This document shows positions 8,870-18,300 of a DNA stretch of 64,000 nt, piece by piece. The stretch comes from Flavobacterium sp. HJJ. Lineage in GTDB: Bacteria; Bacteroidota; Bacteroidia; Flavobacteriales; Flavobacteriaceae. Location: positions 62,001 to 126,000 of the forward strand of contig NZ_JADKPR010000014.1 of NCBI RefSeq assembly GCF_015351475.1, written 5' to 3'. The notes under the pieces were generated by a model that was not told the DNA's origin, ran no database searches, and worked only from the letters and a program-made list of their open reading frames with translations. Every line of letters begins with the position of its first letter. The first letter of the stretch is position 1. The translations under genes were made by a program, and so were the position numbers.

Positions 8870-9844
8870 TTAAACTAAATAGAAGAATGTGAATACGAAT
8901 ACCCAAACTAAATCAACAAAGTGCCAATATAACCCCACTTTTTCAACCATTTCATAACTTCCTCTTTTCTCATAAGTTCCTAAAAGAACATTAAAGAAAA
9001 TAATAATATTGATTACGATACCTGAAAATACGTGGAATCCGTGGAAACCAGTGATAAAGAAAAAGAAATCAGCAAAAAGCTTACTTCCATATTCATTATG
9101 AGTAAGATTAGCTCCTTCAATTACTAATTTTGCCTGATCTAAACGCTTTTGAGAATCTTCTCTTGAAAGAACAATTTTTTCTTTGTTTTTATTTAAAGTT
9201 TCAATTCTAACCAAAACTTTAGGATGTGCTTTAAAACCAGCCTGAACCTCAGCAACTGTATAACTAGGAATAGAAGATTCTTCCATAAACCATTTTGCTT
9301 TAGCTCTAGATAACTGTTCTCTTTCAACAGGTAGTTTAGCGGCAAAATCTTCTAAAGCAATACGGTGTCCTTCTTTATCAACAAACTGAAGCAGACTTCC
9401 TCCTGTAGTTTCAACAGCACCATATTCTCCTTTAATAAAATTTTTCCATTCCCAAGCTTGAGAACCAACAAATATAAGACCTCCAATGATTGTTAAAAAC
9501 ATATAAAGGGCTACTTTATCCTTTTTCATCTGATGTCCTGCATCAACAGCTAAAACCATTGTTACAGATGAGAAAATCAAAATAAAAGTCATTAATGCCA
9601 CATAATACATAGGTGCAGATACACCGTGTAAAAATGGAAAGTGTGTAAACACCTCATCGGCCAAAGGCCAAGTTTCAATAAATTTAAATCTAGAAAACCC
9701 GTAAGCTGCTAAAAATCCAGAGAATGTTAAGGCATCCGATACGATAAAAAACCACATCATCAATTTACCATAACTTGCTCCCATTGGCTCATTTCCGCCT
9801 CCCCAAGTTTTTTCATTATTTGCAGTAGTAACTGTCGCTCCCAT
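8870..9844 (-). CDS. ctaE: Cytochrome c oxidase subunit III with large soluble insertion
   Basis: Heme-copper oxidase subunit III of 324 residues. Family helices flank an unusual charged insertion at about residues 137-250, after AWEWKNFIKGEYG and before ADFFFFITGFHGFHVF. The C-terminal part carries the conserved GLYWHFVDLVWVFVF. The insertion is rich in Lys, Glu and Ala and looks like a helical soluble domain. A second subunit III gene without the insertion lies just upstream (42 bp gap). Subunit III stabilises the catalytic core and proton uptake. Confidence 0.92.
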   Translation of the reverse strand: MGATVTTANNEKTWGGGNEPMGASYGKLMMWFFIVSDALTFSGFLAAYGFSRFKFIETWPLADEVFTHFPFLHGVSAPMYYVALMTFILIFSSVTMVLAVDAGHQMKKDKVALYMFLTIIGGLIFVGSQAWEWKNFIKGEYGAVETTGGSLLQFVDKEGHRIALEDFAAKLPVEREQLSRAKAKWFMEESSIPSYTVAEVQAGFKAHPKVLVRIETLNKNKEKIVLSREDSQKRLDQAKLVIEGANLTHNEYGSKLFADFFFFITGFHGFHVFSGIVINIIIFFNVLLGTYEKRGSYEMVEKVGLYWHFVDLVWVFVFTFFYLV

Positions 9845-9886
9845 AAAAGTTATTCGTTAAAAAGTTCCCAAATTTACGTTTTTTTC

Positions 9887-10474
9887 TTATTTAAAGAAAT
9901 ATAAAAATAAAAATAAATAAACCCACAAGAAATCAAGAAAGTGCCAGTACATCGCACCTAGTTCTATTCCAAGAGTTTGAGTTGAATTATATTTTTGTTT
10001 AAAATGATTATAAATAATAACCAGCAATGATATCATACCTCCAGCGAGATGCAATAAATGAACAATTACTACAATGTATAAAAATGTTGTAGTAATAGAA
10101 CTTGCACTTCCTGTAAAATAATACCCGTTTTCTACTATCTGTCCAAAACCAACAAACTGCAGTACTACAAATGCAATACCCAAAGCCAAAGTAGCCAAAA
10201 GCAACGAGGTAGTCTTCTTTTGATTGTCTTTTTGAATTGCTTTTTTAGCTAAATGAAATGTAACACTACATCCAATAATAGCTATAGTACTAAAATAAAA
10301 ACCAGATGGCAATTGAAAATCCTTCAGCCAGTCTGCTCTTGACTGACTTACCACATAGGCACTAGTGAGACCTGCAAACATCATTGTCATGCTCACCATA
10401 GCGAACAGTAAAATCAGCTTGTACGATCTTGCCGTTCTTGACTTATAATCTTCGGCTGTCATTGTAACTTCCAT
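9887..10474 (-). CDS. Cytochrome c oxidase subunit III, short paralog
   Basis: Protein of 195 residues with five predicted helices and the subunit III motifs VVIVHLLHLAGGMISL and GAMYWHFLDFLWVYLF. It corresponds to the five-helix form of subunit III. Translation may start at Met1 or Met5 (TAEDYKSR follows). It begins 2 bp after the ctaB stop and precedes the longer subunit III gene, so both are made together and may occupy different positions in the oxidase. Confidence 0.9.
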   Translation of the reverse strand: MEVTMTAEDYKSRTARSYKLILLFAMVSMTMMFAGLTSAYVVSQSRADWLKDFQLPSGFYFSTIAIIGCSVTFHLAKKAIQKDNQKKTTSLLLATLALGIAFVVLQFVGFGQIVENGYYFTGSASSITTTFLYIVVIVHLLHLAGGMISLLVIIYNHFKQKYNSTQTLGIELGAMYWHFLDFLWVYLFLFLYFFK

Positions 10475-10476
10475 AA

Positions 10477-11379
10477 TTATCTTAAAAATTTATCTACTAT
10501 ATATACTAATTGTAATAACGTTATATACGAAACACTAACTAACATTAATGTTCTCGCAGCTTTTGCTGTTTTTATCTGATACAGACGAACTGCATAAAAA
10601 AGAACCCAAAGTCCAAGGAATAACACCAAAACTGCAGCTATCGGCGAAATAAACAAACGCCCTGTATATCCCAACGCAGGCAGCAATGATGCGATTATCA
10701 GCCATACGCTGTACAAAATAATCTGCAGTGAAGTTCCTTTATCTTTTTTGCCAGTAGGCAGCATAAAGAAACCTGCCTTTTCATAATCCTCATATAAAAA
10801 CCAGCCAATAGCCCAAAAATGAGGAAATTGCCAGAAAAACTGAATCAAAAACAAGGTTCCTGCTTCTATCCCAAATTCATTTGTAGCAGCAACCCATCCT
10901 AACATAAAAGGTATTGCTCCAGGAAAAGCACCAACAAAAACAGAAAGCGGTGTTAATGTTTTCAGCGGTGTATAAATACTGGTATATAAAAAAATCGAAA
11001 TTGCACCAAACATGGCCGATTTTGGATTTATCGTATACAGTAAAGCTATTCCTAAAAGCGTAAGGAAACTTGCTACAATCAATGCCAAACGGGGAGACAT
11101 TCTTCCAGATGCAACAGGACGATTTTTGGTACGGTCCATCAGAGCATCCAAATCTTTTTCTATAACCTGATTATAAGCATTGGAAGCCCCAACCATACAA
11201 TATCCTCCAATTGCCAGTTTCAGCAAAATCAAGAAACTAAAAGAATGAGTGTCATCAAATCCAAGAACATAACCTGCAATTGAAGAAAAAACAACACTTA
11301 TAGCTAATCCAGCTTTTGTAATTGCCTTAAAATCAACATAAATAGACTTGAACGAAATAGGGTTTGATGTTGTACTCAA
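10477..11379 (-). CDS. ctaB: Protoheme IX farnesyltransferase (heme O synthase)
   Basis: UbiA-family membrane enzyme adding a farnesyl group to heme B to give heme O, needed for the aa3-type oxidase. The first prenyl-diphosphate motif is intact (NAYNQVIEKDLDALMDRT, with RPVASGRM after it), and about nine helices are predicted. The reading frame has no ATG or GTG before the first conserved helix. TTG at 11418 overlaps a promoter-like element, so I choose the TTG at 11379, giving about 300 residues beginning STTSNPISFKS. It is the first gene of the ctaB-coxIII-coxIII-coxIV operon. Confidence 0.85.
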   Translation of the reverse strand: MSTTSNPISFKSIYVDFKAITKAGLAISVVFSSIAGYVLGFDDTHSFSFLILLKLAIGGYCMVGASNAYNQVIEKDLDALMDRTKNRPVASGRMSPRLALIVASFLTLLGIALLYTINPKSAMFGAISIFLYTSIYTPLKTLTPLSVFVGAFPGAIPFMLGWVAATNEFGIEAGTLFLIQFFWQFPHFWAIGWFLYEDYEKAGFFMLPTGKKDKGTSLQIILYSVWLIIASLLPALGYTGRLFISPIAAVLVLFLGLWVLFYAVRLYQIKTAKAARTLMLVSVSYITLLQLVYIVDKFLR

Positions 11380-11415
11380 TGCAGATAAAATTGGTGTATT
11401 TTTTGAAAACTGCTG

Positions 11416-11423
11416 CAAATATA
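11416..11423 (-). promoter_or_regulatory. Candidate -7 element for the ctaB operon
   Basis: TATATTTG on the minus strand fits TAnnTTTG exactly and is the only such match in the gap between remB (on the same strand, its stop at 11548) and ctaB. It overlaps the upstream TTG of ctaB. No TTTG occurs at 17-23 bp upstream. Confidence 0.5.
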
Positions 11424-11547
11424 CAAAGTAAGATTCAAAAACAGTCTATGAATTATACATTTGAAATAACAGATATTTTTTTAGTCGGTTTTTACGGCAC
11501 AATTAGTAATTACTGAGTTTCAATTCTTTGTTTATAATCCAATAAAA

Positions 11548-13662
11548 CTAATAATCAAAATACCAATTAAAAACATCTGATCTAAATCCAACTGTAAACC
11601 AAGTTGTTTGATTTTTAAAAACAGTCGCAGTATTAGCTGTCGGATCAAAATTCCTAAATAAAAAGTTTCCGAAAAATTTAAAGTTAGTGGCTGGATTTAC
11701 TAAATAACCCACTTGAACTTCTGAAATAAAAACACTCGTTTTATTTCCTTGCCCAACTTTAACACCTTTATCATAAGGCCTATTCAAATCATAGTCTTTG
11801 TAAATGTTTTGCCCGTAGTTGAACTTATCAGCTGCAGTATCAAAATCAAAACCGCGCGTGCCAACAGTAAGCTTAGTATTAGCATAAAACCTATCTTTAG
11901 TATAATAACCTAACAAAACCAATTCCTGAAAATTTCCTCCCCATTGATGTCCCAAACTCTGGTTGTTGTGAGCATAATTTGTAATTGGCTCACTATGTGA
12001 GTACACATAAGGACGCACATGATTGAACTCTAACTGCAGTGTTAAATTATCAACATTAAAAGCCTTGAAATATTTTGCTCCAAACTGATAGCCCAATTTA
12101 TTTTTCCAGCTTCCTTCTCCGGCAAAAATATCACCTGTAGAAAATTCATCAATAAGAAGCTGCGCATAAAGATTTACCTGATTATTCCATTTATATTTAG
12201 AAGTCAGTCCCAAAAGAGCATTACCGCTTTTGGAAGAAGAAGAAAACTCAACAGCGCGGTAAAAAACAACCGGATTTACAAAATTAGCATCAAAACCTCT
12301 TCCGTTTGTATTAGTCCAAACAACAGATTCAAAAAAACCTAAGTTCAGTCTATTTGAAACATTCCAGCTCAAATAATGATTTACTGCATATTTTGTTGCA
12401 TAGGTTTTATCTACTGTGACATCAGGACGAACATCCTTCAGCCAGATATAATCTACAGTATACTTAACTTTCCAAAAATTGGCATTAATCTTAAAAAAAG
12501 GATATGGACTGCTTCCGTCGCTTAGTAACAGCGAACGATATCCATCTCCAATAAAATTTTTACCATATCCTAACTGCAGATCCAAAAACTTAGCGGCATT
12601 ATACGTAATATTGGCATCTGCCAAAGGAAAATCATAAGAATCTGTTTTGAATTGCTTGGCAATACCTATTCCAGGAACAATTGCAGGATTCCCGCCAGAC
12701 GGCTTTATTGAATTAGCATAATCATTATAATAATCGGCAAAACGTCCTTGGCTCTCATAAAAAGTTGTCGTAAAATTAAAACGGGATCCAAGACCAGCTT
12801 TAAAATTAAGAGCTCTTGTATTTACATATGTATAATCACTTTTACTAGGGTTAGAAATTCCGCCTTGAACATTAAATAAAAAATTTACAGCAAACCAATA
12901 CCCTTCTCCTTGAATTTCGGCTAAATTTTCATTCCATGTTTTTCGTCCCCACCAGCTCGTTTTATTCTTCATTAAACCCGCATTGACCTTTTGAAAATTA
13001 TAATATTTCTCAACTTCAGAATAAGTATAAGGCTTCGAAGCAGTATGATTATTACTTCCAACTTTATTCATTGCCTCATCAAACTGAGCATAATAACTAT
13101 GAGAAAAAGGAATACTTAAATGACTTGTAAATTGAGGATTATCAAAACGTTTGTTAACAATGCTGTCTAATTCTGTCAAACCTGCATTAATATTGATGTT
13201 TTCTTTTTTAGCTTTTGCAGCTGCCACTATCTCTTCGGGAGACAATAATGGTATCGCAATACTTATATTAAATTTCGAATACGTTGGATTTCCATTATAA
13301 GTTGGCGGATCTATTTGAGGTAAACTTCCAAAAACTCTTTTGGTTTCGGCTATCAGTTCTTCATTATTTGAATTTACAAATAGCACTTCGAACTTACCTT
13401 TAGAATTAACTTCAAAAAGCACTTTTACAGTTCCTTTATATTGGCTCTGCTTTAATTTTTCGGGCACTTGGAAATTTTGAAATACAAACTGCTGTACTTC
13501 ATTATAAAAACAATTTTCCAAATCTTGATTTTCTAAATTTTTACAATTTGAAAAAACAGGAAAACGTTCATCCGAAGATTCAGAATTTTTATTATCCGGA
13601 GTTTGTGCATTTATTACAAATGCAGAAAAAATTAAAAGAAGAGTTAGTACTTTTTTAATCAT
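11548..13662 (-). CDS. remB: Gliding motility outer-membrane protein RemB
   Basis: Protein of 704 residues from the ATG at 13662, which gives a clean signal peptide (IKKVLTLLLIFSAFVINAQ); a longer frame would overlap deoC and is rejected. After the signal is a TonB-C-terminus-like segment (about 60-140: VQQFVFQNFQVPEKL, YKGTVKVLFEVNSKG). A long beta-rich part follows with alternating aromatic strands, of the capsule-assembly/Wzi barrel type, ending in the aromatic FNWYFDY. Its position four genes after sprA matches the F. johnsoniae remB locus as I recall it. RemB is associated with gliding; its exact role is unclear. Confidence 0.8.
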   Translation of the reverse strand: MIKKVLTLLLIFSAFVINAQTPDNKNSESSDERFPVFSNCKNLENQDLENCFYNEVQQFVFQNFQVPEKLKQSQYKGTVKVLFEVNSKGKFEVLFVNSNNEELIAETKRVFGSLPQIDPPTYNGNPTYSKFNISIAIPLLSPEEIVAAAKAKKENININAGLTELDSIVNKRFDNPQFTSHLSIPFSHSYYAQFDEAMNKVGSNNHTASKPYTYSEVEKYYNFQKVNAGLMKNKTSWWGRKTWNENLAEIQGEGYWFAVNFLFNVQGGISNPSKSDYTYVNTRALNFKAGLGSRFNFTTTFYESQGRFADYYNDYANSIKPSGGNPAIVPGIGIAKQFKTDSYDFPLADANITYNAAKFLDLQLGYGKNFIGDGYRSLLLSDGSSPYPFFKINANFWKVKYTVDYIWLKDVRPDVTVDKTYATKYAVNHYLSWNVSNRLNLGFFESVVWTNTNGRGFDANFVNPVVFYRAVEFSSSSKSGNALLGLTSKYKWNNQVNLYAQLLIDEFSTGDIFAGEGSWKNKLGYQFGAKYFKAFNVDNLTLQLEFNHVRPYVYSHSEPITNYAHNNQSLGHQWGGNFQELVLLGYYTKDRFYANTKLTVGTRGFDFDTAADKFNYGQNIYKDYDLNRPYDKGVKVGQGNKTSVFISEVQVGYLVNPATNFKFFGNFLFRNFDPTANTATVFKNQTTWFTVGFRSDVFNWYFDY

Positions 13663-13678
13663 TTTATTTTGTGTAAAA

Positions 13679-14422
13679 TCAATATTCCGAAGAAGTTTCT
13701 TCTCCTTTTGCAATAGCTTTTGCTCCCGATGTGCCAATACGTTTCACTCCAAGCCCTACCATTTCAACAGCTTCATTATAAGTTCTTACACCGCCAGCCG
13801 CTTTTACAGGAAGCGGTCCAGCATTTTCAAGCATTATTGTAATTGAAGCTATGGTAGCACCATTAGGCAGATTGTTTTCAGTTTTATAAAAACCCGTTGA
13901 TGATTTTACAAAAACAGAACCATATGATTCAGGACTAAAATTAGCAATAACCACATTTTTTATTAATGCAGTAATCGCTGCGATTTGAACATTATTCAAT
14001 GCTGCCACTTCAATAATCCATTTTGCAATTTTGTTATTATTGAGTGCCAGCTGAGTGCCTTTTAAAACTTCATCTTTAACCAAATCAGTATTTCCAGCCT
14101 TAAAGGCGCCATAATTGCAAACATAATCCAGCTCATCAGCACCGTTTTGAATACACTCAAATGCTTCCTCCAGCTTTTTATCAATAGAAGATGTTCCTTC
14201 AGGAAAATCTATAACCGTTCCTATTAAAACTTTTGAATCAGCATCAGCAATCATTTTTCTAGCCAAAGCAACTCTATCAGGACGAATCATTATCAGTTTA
14301 AATCCCTCGTCTATCGCTTCCTGAATAAAATCTTTAGCAACAGCTTTATTTTCACTTTCGCTTAATCCAGCCTGACTATTTGTTTTTAAATAGGTAGAAT
14401 CTAAATAATTCTTAATATCCAT
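13679..14422 (-). CDS. deoC: Deoxyribose-phosphate aldolase
   Basis: Class I aldolase of 247 residues splitting 2-deoxyribose 5-phosphate into glyceraldehyde 3-phosphate and acetaldehyde in deoxynucleoside breakdown. The Schiff-base lysine lies in FVKSSTGF (about 155), and the second catalytic lysine in PVKAAGGVRT (about 207). The ATG at 14422 (DIKNYLDSTYLKT) is preferred over a GTG two codons upstream. It ends 16 bp before remB, so the two may be co-transcribed. Confidence 0.93.
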   Translation of the reverse strand: MDIKNYLDSTYLKTNSQAGLSESENKAVAKDFIQEAIDEGFKLIMIRPDRVALARKMIADADSKVLIGTVIDFPEGTSSIDKKLEEAFECIQNGADELDYVCNYGAFKAGNTDLVKDEVLKGTQLALNNNKIAKWIIEVAALNNVQIAAITALIKNVVIANFSPESYGSVFVKSSTGFYKTENNLPNGATIASITIMLENAGPLPVKAAGGVRTYNEAVEMVGLGVKRIGTSGAKAIAKGEETSSEY

Positions 14423-14499
14423 TTTCACAATCTAAGAAATTAAAAGACAAAATTACGTTATTCGGATGAAATGGCTTCAAACAAGCCGCAACAGAAGCA

Positions 14500-14520
14500 A
14501 AAAAACCCACCGAAGTGGGA
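14500..14520 (-). terminator. Intrinsic terminator after vanZ
   Basis: On the minus strand the hairpin CCCAC-TTCG-GTGGG (14506-14519) with a stable TTCG tetraloop is followed by seven T. It closes the sprA-gcvH-vanZ transcript just after the vanZ stop. Confidence 0.88.
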
Positions 14521-14521
14521 A

Positions 14522-14917
14522 TTAATTTTTTAATATAGAACTTAAAATATTCAATTTATTACAAATCAGCACTGCTAAAACTGCCAATACTGCTCCTGTC
14601 AAATTAGCAGCAACATCCAAAACATCGGCATGTCTTGTCAAAGTAAACAATTCCTGCAACAGCTCGATTAATAATCCAAAAACCACCGACAGTAATAAAG
14701 ATAATAATAAAGGCTTTAAATCGTATTTAAATTTTAACTGCTTTCTAAAAAACAGGAACCACACGAATGTAAATACAAAATGAAAAAAAGTATGAATACA
14801 CTTATCAATATTTGGAATATTTACAACTGGAAGATCACTAGATTTTACTAAGCAAAAATAAGCAATTACTCCTGCCCAAAATAAAGCAATTAAAAACAGA
14901 ATATATTTTTTAGGCAC
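14522..14917 (-). CDS. VanZ-like family membrane protein
   Basis: Protein of 131 residues with about four helices and the VanZ-like pattern: an N-terminal helix, then [19 protein letters not shown] and a helix with [32 protein letters not shown], where the acidic and His/Arg residues are the conserved ones. The start is GTG at 14917, overlapping the gcvH stop by 8 bp. Function of this family is not defined; the name comes from a teicoplanin-resistance accessory protein. The gcvH-vanZ pairing is usual in flavobacteria. Confidence 0.85.
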   Translation of the reverse strand: MPKKYILFLIALFWAGVIAYFCLVKSSDLPVVNIPNIDKCIHTFFHFVFTFVWFLFFRKQLKFKYDLKPLLLSLLLSVVFGLLIELLQELFTLTRHADVLDVAANLTGAVLAVLAVLICNKLNILSSILKN

Positions 14918-15290
14918 CTATAAGTTCTTTATATTCTTCACTTGAAAGTAATTGTTCTACTTCAGAAGCATTCGATATTTTTACCTTAATCATCCATCCA
15001 TCACCATATGGATCTGAATTTACGCTTTCCGGAGCACTTTCTAAAGCATCATTGAAAGCAATAATTTCTCCTGATAACGGAAGAAATAAATCAGATACTG
15101 TTTTTACTGCCTCAACTGTACCAAAAACCTCATCTTTATCTAAAGTCTGATCCAATGTTTCTACCTCAACATATACAATATCTCCTAACTCTTTTTGCGC
15201 AAAATGTGTAATTCCCACGGTTGCAACATCGCCTTCAAGACTTACCCATTCGTGATCTTTAGTGTACTTTAAATTTGCTGGTATGCTCAT
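14910..15290 (-). CDS. gcvH: Glycine cleavage system H protein
   Basis: Lipoyl carrier protein of 126 residues that shuttles the methylamine group in glycine cleavage. The lipoylated lysine is Lys63 in [12 protein letters not shown], and the usual [14 protein letters not shown] start is present. Length is typical. It lies 82 bp after sprA and overlaps vanZ. The other glycine cleavage genes are not in the window. Confidence 0.96.
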   Translation of the reverse strand: MSIPANLKYTKDHEWVSLEGDVATVGITHFAQKELGDIVYVEVETLDQTLDKDEVFGTVEAVKTVSDLFLPLSGEIIAFNDALESAPESVNSDPYGDGWMIKVKISNASEVEQLLSSEEYKELIGA

Positions 15291-15372
15291 AAAATGATAA
15301 TTGATAATTAATAATTATTTTTTGCACAAATGTAACAATCTTATGTACAAATATGGTTTAGATTTTTAAAAA

Positions 15373-18300
15373 TTAATTTCCAAAATTATAGCGGAATGTA
15401 AATCCTGAACTAATATTGGTTAAAGGAAATGAAGTCGAAATAACCGGCTTAGAAAACGAATGATTGTAATAAAAGATTATAGTTAGGTTTTTACTCAAAG
15501 AATAATCTGCCGTAGTATTCAATGTCCATATATTTTGTCCGCCTCCTAACTGATTATTATCGTAATCTAAATAACGTACAATAGTCTGGCTGTCTCTATA
15601 AGTCAAATCGGCCTTAATATTAATATCGCTTTTTATAATACCTGTTGGATTATCGGCCAATTTAGAAGAAAAAATTACATCTTTAATTCTGTATCCCAAC
15701 CCAACAACATACTCAACTCCATGCACTTCCGTTAATAAATTATTATCAAAACTCATAGACAAAGCTCTGTCCCTATTTATCTGAGTCAGTAATTTAAACG
15801 AATTTTTTAATTCAAAATCGATGCGCACCAAAGGATTAAACTGCTCTACCAAAGTAACATTCGACATAATAGTCGGACTGTAATAATTACCGCTGTCATC
15901 TAATCCATTAGGATCCTTAGTGTAATTAAAATTAGATCTAAAAGAATTAACGGTATAGGAAGCCCTATAATTTTGCTTCAATGAGAAACGTTTAAAAGTT
16001 TTTTTGAAAAACTCATACCGCATCAATCCATTGTATGTAATTGCCCAATTGGGGACTGGAAAACTTTTAAAAATATCAAAAGAAACATTATCAGCACTGC
16101 TTCCTGAATAAGCAGCCAAAAATGAAGGCAGTAAAACAGCTTGGCTCGAGCTTGAAAAACCAAGCGGAAAACCTTTCGAATCAAGATTAGCAGGATTTGT
16201 AATATCTATTCCTCTTTCCACAGCAAGCCTGTTAGCCACAGTAAGCCTATTATTTCTAAACTGATCAAAAGCTGTAGAACGAACTTCATTACTTGTTGAA
16301 AAGGAAGTTCCGATCAGTAGCGTTGAAATGGAGAATATTCCATAATTATAAGGAGACCTAGAATTATATTTTAAGGAACCATTATCTGTTGTTACATCAT
16401 ATTGTTCTGAAAAATTTTCAGAATATGAACGGTCTGCCAGCAGATCAATTTTAAGATCAGGGATTATTTCCAAATTGGCAGAACCCTTAAACTCTTGTTT
16501 ATTTACAGTAGCATAGTTTTGATTAAACTCTGGATAATTGGTTAACCAGCCATTCTTGGCCGCCTCAAAGCGAACATCGCTCTGGCTTCCAAAAACAAAA
16601 CCTAAAGTTGGTTTCGACGATCCAAAAAAACCAACACTTGGCGTGTATCCAGGCAAAACTGTTCCTTGATTTTCTGTAAAAGTCAACTGAATATTTTTCA
16701 CACTCGTGAGCACACCCTTCAAACCGTCAATAAACTGATTATGATTAATCTGTTTTATAGGATCAGATTTGACAATTTTTTCACCTGGTTTTGGCGGTGC
16801 CAAAGTTTTTGGGGGGCTTTTAGGAGCACTTTTAGAAATCCCTATATATTTATAAAGAGTTTCCATATTGAAAGTTGTATTAAGAGTGCTCGATTTAGCA
16901 TTTTGCACCGTATTCCCTAAATCGTAAGATACATCCCCAATAGACACATTATTTAAAGCTTCAGAAGATTTTTGCCAGCTGTAATCTCCAGTATAAGAAT
17001 AATTAGCCTTTATAAAACCTAAAACAGGAATTTTATTCAGCGGTATTTCATAGTTCAAAATAAACTGCTGCATATGAAAATTAGCAGTTCCCGTGTCTAG
17101 ATAACCATCCCAGATAGTTACATTATCAATGGGTTCATTAAATTCGTCCAGATAGTTTTTAACTAAATTTCTGGAAGCTGCAGTATAATTTATTTTTAAA
17201 GATTTAGTCAGATTAAAATTAAATCCATATTGATAGTTAAATCCAAAATTCCTTCTGAACAATGGCTCAAAACCAATACCAATATCTTCAACCTGTCTAA
17301 ACTGCTGTTCATTACTCTGTCTAATCACATTGGTACTGAAAGTAACGCTGGAAGGCAGATAATTAAAATTAAGATCGCTCAAAAACTTCCAATAGGTGCT
17401 TTTTTTCATAAACTTTGTTTTTTGAAAAGGCTCTACCGGTTTTGGCTGAAATGCAAAAGCATAATCCAATGTTGTTCGGGACTGCTGATCAACATTTTTT
17501 TCTATTTCAAAATCATGACGCTCAACTTCGTTGTAATACTGTGAAAAAGTGAAATTTTCTACATCATAAGGCATTGGTTTTTTCTCTGCGCTCCGATCTT
17601 TTCTCACACCAATTAAGTTGATACTTTTACGTTTGGTATAATCTATTGCCTGAGTCCGTTTGGCTTTTCTTTCAGCGTCAGTATCGGCATCATCCAAAAC
17701 CTGTTTTAATTTAATATCTTCATAAAACGGGTCATATTCCGGCGTGATAATTTCTTCTCCTACCGAATAATTAAAAGGCAGATTAACACCCCATTTTTTC
17801 GGCAGAAACCTTCCTAAATTAATATTAGTTACTACATTATACTGCTGAATATCTTCTCTGCTTCTTTCATTTGGTCCTTGCTCAATTGTTCCGAAACCAA
17901 AATTTTTCATATTTCCTGTGAATGAAACTGTTGCTAAATCTGCAAAATTTGTATCGACATTTAACAAAGCAGCTATCCCGCCTTTATTATCCATATCCGC
18001 CAAACGGAGTTCATTGAACCAAACTTCTCCTTTAATATCCTGATGGGGTTCATTACTTTTAACCCCAAGCATAATATTTCGAATCAGACCTAAATTTGGA
18101 TTTCCTTTTATCCCCAAACGCAGTTTACTGTCCCCATCTCCGTCTTTTACATTTGGATCATCATCCGAATAATAAATTCCATCTGCAGGCAAAGTCGTTT
18201 TGTCAATTTTTAAGGACTTCAATTTTAAATCCGTCAATAATTTCAAAGATAAATCGATCTCATTATCTGTTGGCCAAACTAAATCAGCACTAGTCGGCGG

